Below are positions 60,023 to 64,000 of a stretch of 64,000 nucleotides of DNA, piece after piece; position 1 is the stretch's first letter; every line of letters begins with the position of its first letter. Made by a program: the position numbers and the translations under genes. The notes under the pieces were generated by a model, which was not told the DNA's origin, ran no database searches, and worked only from the letters and a program-made list of their open reading frames with translations. The DNA is from Lelliottia sp. WAP21 (GTDB taxonomy: Bacteria; Pseudomonadota; Gammaproteobacteria; Enterobacterales; Enterobacteriaceae), in NCBI RefSeq assembly GCF_020532665.2, contig NZ_JAIWPG020000006.1, positions 186,001 to 250,000 on the forward strand, written 5' to 3'.

Positions 60023-60431
60023 TCCAGGTAGGGTGTTGCGTTTCGTCTTGCCAGGCGCTGTCTTCAATCCGAAAGCCCTGCGCATGATAGAAATTCACCG
60101 CCCGACTGTTCTTCTGGTAAACCTCCAGACTGAGATCGGGATAGCGCTGTTTAACATGTGTTATCAGCGCCTTGCCGATCCCTTTCCCCAGATGTGCGGT
60201 GGCGACAAACAGGGCGCCAATAAATTGCGAATGCATCACGCTGATAAATCCCCGCAGCTCACTGGCGTCCATCCATACCCAGGTTTCTGCTGAAGGCAGA
60301 TACGTGTCGCGAACCAGAGGTTCACTCTCTTTCCAGTATTGAGCATCGATAAACGGGTGCGCCTCGGTAGTGCTTTCCAGCCATAAGCGCAGCAGCGGGG
60401 CGGTATCGTTACTTTGCCATTTGTGGATCAT
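59985..60431 (-). CDS. yiaC: GNAT-family N-acetyltransferase YiaC
   Basis: Acetyltransferase of 148 residues (146 in E. coli, where YiaC acetylates protein lysines). Acetyl-CoA loop in [19 protein letters not shown]; the C-terminal strand-helix [17 protein letters not shown] is standard for GNAT. It overlaps the tag 3' end by 23 nt and the bisC 3' end by 38 nt. Confidence 0.95.
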   Translation of the reverse strand: MIHKWQSNDTAPLLRLWLESTTEAHPFIDAQYWKESEPLVRDTYLPSAETWVWMDASELRGFISVMHSQFIGALFVATAHLGKGIGKALITHVKQRYPDLSLEVYQKNSRAVNFYHAQGFRIEDSAWQDETQHPTWIMRWREDQTPLA

Positions 60432-60990
60432 TCACCCCTCCCGGGTAACAAATACATCCGGTGATATGGTCGTTGACCAGCCCGCAGGCCTGCATGAATG
60501 AGTAGCAAATGGTCGTGCCAACGAACTTAAAACCCCGTTTTTTCAATGCTTTTGAGAGGGCATCGGAGGCGGGTGTCGAGGTTGGGATCTCTGCCAGAGT
60601 GGTGGCATGGGAGAGCTGCGGTTGATGGTCGACAAACCCCCAGACAAAATCAGCAAAAGGTTCCCCGTTTTGCGCCATTGTCAGAAAGGCGCGGGCATTG
60701 CCGATGATCGCCTGAATTTTCCCCCGATGACGAATAATCCCTGCATCCAGCATCAGTCTTTCTACATCCTCATCGGTCATGGCGGCCACGGCGATCGGAT
60801 CAAACTGATGGAAGGCGCGACGGTAATTTTCGCGTTTTTTCAAAACGGTGATCCACGATAAGCCGGCCTGCTGACCTTCCAGGCAGATCATCTCAAAAAG
60901 CTTCTGAGCGTTGGTCTCCGGCACGCCCCATTCTTTATCATGGTAGTCGATATAAAGCTGATCCTGACTGACCCACCCGCAACGTTGCAT
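60409..60990 (-). CDS. tag: DNA-3-methyladenine glycosylase I
   Basis: Base-excision repair enzyme of 193 residues (187 in E. coli). The zinc ligands known for Tag are present: Cys4 and His17 (MQRCGWV, YHDKEWG) and the C-terminal His and Cys (NDHITGCICYPG). The aromatic pocket region LEGQQAGLSWITVLKKRENYR is conserved. Followed by the overlapping yiaC. Confidence 0.97.
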   Translation of the reverse strand: MQRCGWVSQDQLYIDYHDKEWGVPETNAQKLFEMICLEGQQAGLSWITVLKKRENYRRAFHQFDPIAVAAMTDEDVERLMLDAGIIRHRGKIQAIIGNARAFLTMAQNGEPFADFVWGFVDHQPQLSHATTLAEIPTSTPASDALSKALKKRGFKFVGTTICYSFMQACGLVNDHITGCICYPGGVNDPQMAK

Positions 60991-61147
60991 GGTTTAGCTC
61001 CCTTGTTGATTCCAGTGGAAAAATATTTCAACTGCCCCTGCTTGACGTGTCTGTTAAAAAGACAATAGTTAATACAGGGCTATGTCCTTATACCTCTTCG
61101 TTAACAATGAGAAATATCGCCGAATTCGGCTCTCTGGAGTCGCTTTG

Positions 61148-61840
61148 ATGATGATAAAAAAAATCAGTGGTCGCCACGCTTTCATAAGCCTGGCGGGGCT
61201 ATTTCTGTGTCACACAGCTTATGCCTGGCAACAGGAATATATCGTTTCAGACGCAGAAAGTAATACGACAGAACGCTATACATGGGATGCCGATCACCAA
61301 CCGCGCTATGAGGACATCCTCGAAGAGCGAATCCGCACGTCGCAAACCGTCTCAGGGCTGGCATTAACCACGCCGGACAATTATCCGGCTGAGTCGACGA
61401 GCACGCTGAGCCTGGGCGTCAGCTTTCCTGTCTCGCGTACGATCACGACCGGGCCGGTGGCCGCATGGCATTATGACGGCTCATCGTCCTCTTTATACAA
61501 TGAGTTTGGCGATAATGTGAATACCGCCACGCTGACCGATCCGCTCTGGCATGCCAGCGTCAGTACGTTGGGATGGCGCGTGGATTCACAATGGGGCGAA
61601 CTGCGTCCGTGGGCGCAGATAAGCTATAACCAGCAGTTCGGCGATAATCAGTGGAAATCGCAGTCAGGCCTGAATCGACTCTCCGCCAGCATGCAAAACG
61701 GCAGCTGGACCGATGTCACAGTGGGGGCAGACGTCTTGCTTCATCCGCATATGGCCGCCTATGCGTCGTTGTCCCAGGCCGATAATGCGATGACGGGAGA
61801 GGATTATCTTTATACGCTGGGCGTGAGCGCCAGATTTTAA
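61148..61840 (+). CDS. yhjY: Autotransporter-domain outer-membrane protein YhjY
   Basis: Encodes 230 residues (about 232 in E. coli). Signal peptide near residues 1-27 (GRHAFISLAGLFLCHTAYA). The C-terminal half is a small beta barrel (DPLWHASVSTLGWRVDSQ, RPWAQISYNQQFGDNQW) ending LYTLGVSARF with terminal Phe. ATG 61148 follows GGAG by 8 nt; the longer frame from 61082 lacks a ribosome site. Function unknown. Confidence 0.93.
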   Translation: MMIKKISGRHAFISLAGLFLCHTAYAWQQEYIVSDAESNTTERYTWDADHQPRYEDILEERIRTSQTVSGLALTTPDNYPAESTSTLSLGVSFPVSRTITTGPVAAWHYDGSSSSLYNEFGDNVNTATLTDPLWHASVSTLGWRVDSQWGELRPWAQISYNQQFGDNQWKSQSGLNRLSASMQNGSWTDVTVGADVLLHPHMAAYASLSQADNAMTGEDYLYTLGVSARF

Positions 61841-61944
61841 TGTTGGCGCTATTATTCAACCTTGTTGTAACATCTTGTATACAGTATTGGCCGGGCTCAG
61901 GGCGATAGTAGACGCTAACATAGCGTCATCTCCTGCCCCGGCAA

Positions 61945-61975
61945 GGTCATTCATGCCGGATTCCAGGCATTTCAT
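61945..61975 (+). promoter_or_regulatory. YpdB-like direct repeat before yhjX
   Basis: GGTCATTCAT (61945-61954), exactly 11 nt, GGCATTTCAT (61966-61975). The E. coli pyruvate-responsive regulator YpdB binds GGCATTTCAT-N11-GGCATTTCAT at yhjX; one copy is exact and the other matches at 7 of 10 positions. Confidence 0.78.
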
Positions 61976-62078
61976 TCCGTCTCTCCTGCAACTCATGCCG
62001 TTTTCCCCCTAAAGAGAAGGGTTTTGTTTATCGTTGACTACAGCGAATTCCCTTACTTTCTCTTGCAGGACAACTGCC

Positions 62079-63281
62079 ATGAACACATCAAACTACAATC
62101 GTACTCGCTGGCTGACCCTTTTTGGCACCATCGTGACGCAGTTCGCGCTGGGATCGGTTTATACCTGGAGTCTGTTTAACAGCGCATTGTCCGATAAGCT
62201 TGGCGCGCCGGTGAGTCAGGTGGCGTTTTCATTTGGTCTGTTAAGCCTGGGGTTAGCGTTGTCTTCCTCGGTGGCGGGCAAATTACAGGAACGTTTTGGT
62301 GTTAAACGCGTGACAATGGCCTCCGGGATTATGCTGGGGGTGGGCTTCTTCCTGACTGCGCATTCCAGCAGCCTGATGATGTTGTGGCTGAGCGCAGGGG
62401 TCTTAGTCGGCCTGGCGGATGGCGCAGGTTATCTGTTAACGCTGTCAAACTGTGTGAAATGGTTCCCGGAGCGCAAGGGGCTGATTTCTGCCTTCTCCAT
62501 CGGTTCGTATGGCCTGGGCAGCCTGGGTTTCAAATTCATTGACTCACATCTTCTGGCTTCCGTTGGCCTGGAGAAGACTTTCATGATCTGGGGCGCTATC
62601 GTGCTGGTGATGATTCTTTTCGGCGCAACGCTGATGAAAGACGCCCCTCAGCAGGAGGTCAAAACGGTGAACGGGATGGTGGAAAACGACTTCACGTTGG
62701 CGCAATCCATGCGTAAACCACAGTACTGGATGCTGGCCGTAATGTTCCTGACCGCCTGCATGAGTGGCCTGTACGTCATTGGCGTGGCGAAGGATATCGC
62801 GCAGGGAATGGTGAAACTGGACGCGATGACGGCGGCGAATGCGGTGACGGTGATTTCCATTGCAAACCTGTCGGGCCGTCTGGTGCTGGGTATCCTCTCA
62901 GATAAAATGTCACGTATCCGGGTGATTACCCTTGGTCAGGTCGTCTCGCTGGTCGGTATGGCCGCCTTACTGTTCGCACCGCTGAATGAAATGACCTTCT
63001 TCGCTGCGATCGCCTGTGTCGCGTTTAACTTTGGCGGCACGATTACGGTCTTCCCGTCGCTGGTCAGCGAGTTCTTTGGCCTGAACAATCTGGCCAAAAA
63101 TTACGGCGTGATTTACCTGGGCTTTGGGATTGGCAGTATTTGCGGCTCCCTGATTGCGTCGCTGTTCGGTGGGTTCTACGTGACCTTCTGTGTCATCTTT
63201 GCGCTGCTTATTCTCTCCCTGGCGTTGTCGACAACCATCCGCCAGCCACAGCGTGAAAGCTTCCAGGAAGCACACGCATAA
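62079..63281 (+). CDS. yhjX: MFS transporter YhjX
   Basis: Inner-membrane permease of 400 residues (402 in E. coli) of the oxalate/formate antiporter branch, induced by external pyruvate through YpdA/YpdB. About 12 hydrophobic segments; FGTIVTQFALGSVYTWSLFN at the start and SNCVKWFPERKGLISAFSIG near 130 are hallmark stretches. ATG 62079 follows AGGA; the frame from 62034 is not used. A terminator follows. Confidence 0.97.
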   Translation: MNTSNYNRTRWLTLFGTIVTQFALGSVYTWSLFNSALSDKLGAPVSQVAFSFGLLSLGLALSSSVAGKLQERFGVKRVTMASGIMLGVGFFLTAHSSSLMMLWLSAGVLVGLADGAGYLLTLSNCVKWFPERKGLISAFSIGSYGLGSLGFKFIDSHLLASVGLEKTFMIWGAIVLVMILFGATLMKDAPQQEVKTVNGMVENDFTLAQSMRKPQYWMLAVMFLTACMSGLYVIGVAKDIAQGMVKLDAMTAANAVTVISIANLSGRLVLGILSDKMSRIRVITLGQVVSLVGMAALLFAPLNEMTFFAAIACVAFNFGGTITVFPSLVSEFFGLNNLAKNYGVIYLGFGIGSICGSLIASLFGGFYVTFCVIFALLILSLALSTTIRQPQRESFQEAHA

Positions 63282-63294
63282 TCATGCGATGAAC

Positions 63295-63317
63295 GAGGCC
63301 GGTTATCCGGCCTCTTT
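63295..63317 (+). terminator. Terminator of yhjX
   Basis: GAGGCCGG, loop TTAT, CCGGCCTC, then TTT. It starts 13 nt after the stop. The remaining yhjX-eptB spacer (to 63541) shows no gene. Confidence 0.88.
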
Positions 63318-63541
63318 GCCCTTTGCGTTCTGACAAGAGAGAGTGGCAGTCAAGTCAGAGTTTGTTTTTTTGTAAATAACTGCCGCGATCACACACTCTG
63401 CTGCCACTTTTTCCCTTCCCTGTGGTCTACTTACCACGCTTGTAGACGTTTCCTATAACGATCCCCTGAGCGAATATCTACGTTGTTCACTTTTGATTCA
63501 AGGGTGTACGGCGTGACCGTCCCTTTTTTCGGGTTGCATGC

Positions 63542-64000
63542 ATGAAATACATTAAATCGATGACTCAACAAAAGCTGAGTTTGCTGCTGGCGTTGTACAT
63601 CGGCCTGTTTATGAACGGTGCTGTTTTTTTCCGTCGGTTTGACGGTTATGCACATGATTTTACTTTCTGGAAGGGAATTGCTGCGGTTGTGGAACTGGCC
63701 GGTACCGTGCTGGTGACATTCTTCTTATTACGTTTGCTCTCCCTTTTCGGACGACGTATCTGGCGCGTTCTGGCGTCTCTGGTTGTGTTGTGCTCGGCGG
63801 GGGCCAGCTACTACATGACCTTTATGAATGTGGTAATAGGATACGGTATTATTGCCTCGGTCATGACCACCGATATCGACCTGTCGAAAGAGGTCGTCGG
63901 CTTACATTTCATCCTCTGGCTGATTGGCGTAAGCGCCTTACCGCTTCTGTTTATCTGGAGCAACCGCTGCCGCTATACCTTACTGCGTCAGATGCGTACG
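63542..64000 (+). CDS. eptB: Kdo2-lipid A phosphoethanolamine 7''-transferase, 5' part
   Basis: Inner-membrane enzyme that adds phosphoethanolamine to the outer Kdo of lipopolysaccharide. Only the first 153 residues are in the window (563 in E. coli). They hold the membrane part with four or more hydrophobic segments and family stretches RRFDGYAHDFTFWKG, ASYYMTFMNVVIGYGIIASV and TTDIDLSKEVVG, almost identical to E. coli EptB. The periplasmic catalytic domain lies beyond the right edge. Confidence 0.96.
   Translation, partial: MKYIKSMTQQKLSLLLALYIGLFMNGAVFFRRFDGYAHDFTFWKGIAAVVELAGTVLVTFFLLRLLSLFGRRIWRVLASLVVLCSAGASYYMTFMNVVIGYGIIASVMTTDIDLSKEVVGLHFILWLIGVSALPLLFIWSNRCRYTLLRQMRT

Overview
This is a chromosomal segment from an enteric bacterium (Enterobacteriaceae). 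The gene order mtlA - yibIH - yibF - selAB - aldB - yiaUT - yia/sgb - avtA - malS - bax - xyl - wecH - glyQS - yiaGF - ghrB - yiaD - bisC - yiaC - tag - yhjYX - eptB follows, from memory, the 79.8-81 min region of E. coli K-12, read towards decreasing K-12 coordinates. Most proteins match E. coli family lengths to within a few residues. Three features point to an Enterobacter-like genus rather than Escherichia: the yiaX1X2 genes in place of yiaMNO, short CCCTCTCCC-type palindromes after stop codons, and several accessory inserts. The genus itself is not proven by the sequence.

Layout. 1-3.6 kb: 5' part of mtlA (mannitol PTS) with a multi-site CRP control region, then yibI-yibH (membrane fusion unit). 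3.6-5.3 kb: yibF and an AT-rich gene for an unknown secreted protein. 5.4-9.6 kb: selA-selB (selenocysteine insertion) and a convergent ROK sugar kinase. 9.7-13.1 kb: aldB, yiaU, yiaT. 13.3-19.7 kb: an insert between yiaT and sgbE holding hicAB, an AT-rich solitary nuclease-like protein, and a GH127 glycosidase / GPH transporter / AraC unit. 19.7-28.7 kb: the yiaKLX1X2PQRS operon (diketogulonate/ascorbate and L-xylulose use) with its IclR regulator yiaJ and the ferredoxin-like ysaA. 28.7-33.4 kb: avtA, malS, bax. 33.4-41.6 kb: the complete D-xylose regulon xylR-xylHGF / xylAB. 41.7-43.2 kb: a cysteine hydrolase coupled to a GlxA-type regulator, where K-12 has yiaB/yiaA. 43.2-47.8 kb: wecH, ysaB, glyQS. 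48-51.5 kb: an extra ABC-F ATPase, yiaG, yiaF, and cspA with its long cold-shock leader. 51.6-56.7 kb: ghrB joined to a 2-ketogluconate-type cluster (kguT, kguK, kguE homologues) under a LacI/PtxS-type regulator with a clear operator. 56.8-64 kb: yiaD, bisC, yiaC, tag, yhjY, yhjX with a YpdB-like box, and the start of eptB.

The dominant theme is uptake and breakdown of pentoses, sugar acids and keto-aldonates feeding the pentose phosphate pathway: XylAB and the Yia/Sgb enzymes end at D-xylulose 5-phosphate, and the Kgu unit ends at 6-phosphogluconate. I saw no tRNA or rRNA gene, no CRISPR array, no insertion sequence and no obviously broken gene. The accessory items most worth study are the hicAB/nuclease pair, the secreted protein at 4.3-5.2 kb, the extra ABC-F protein, the ghrB-kgu fusion of loci, and a set of unexplained palindromes.
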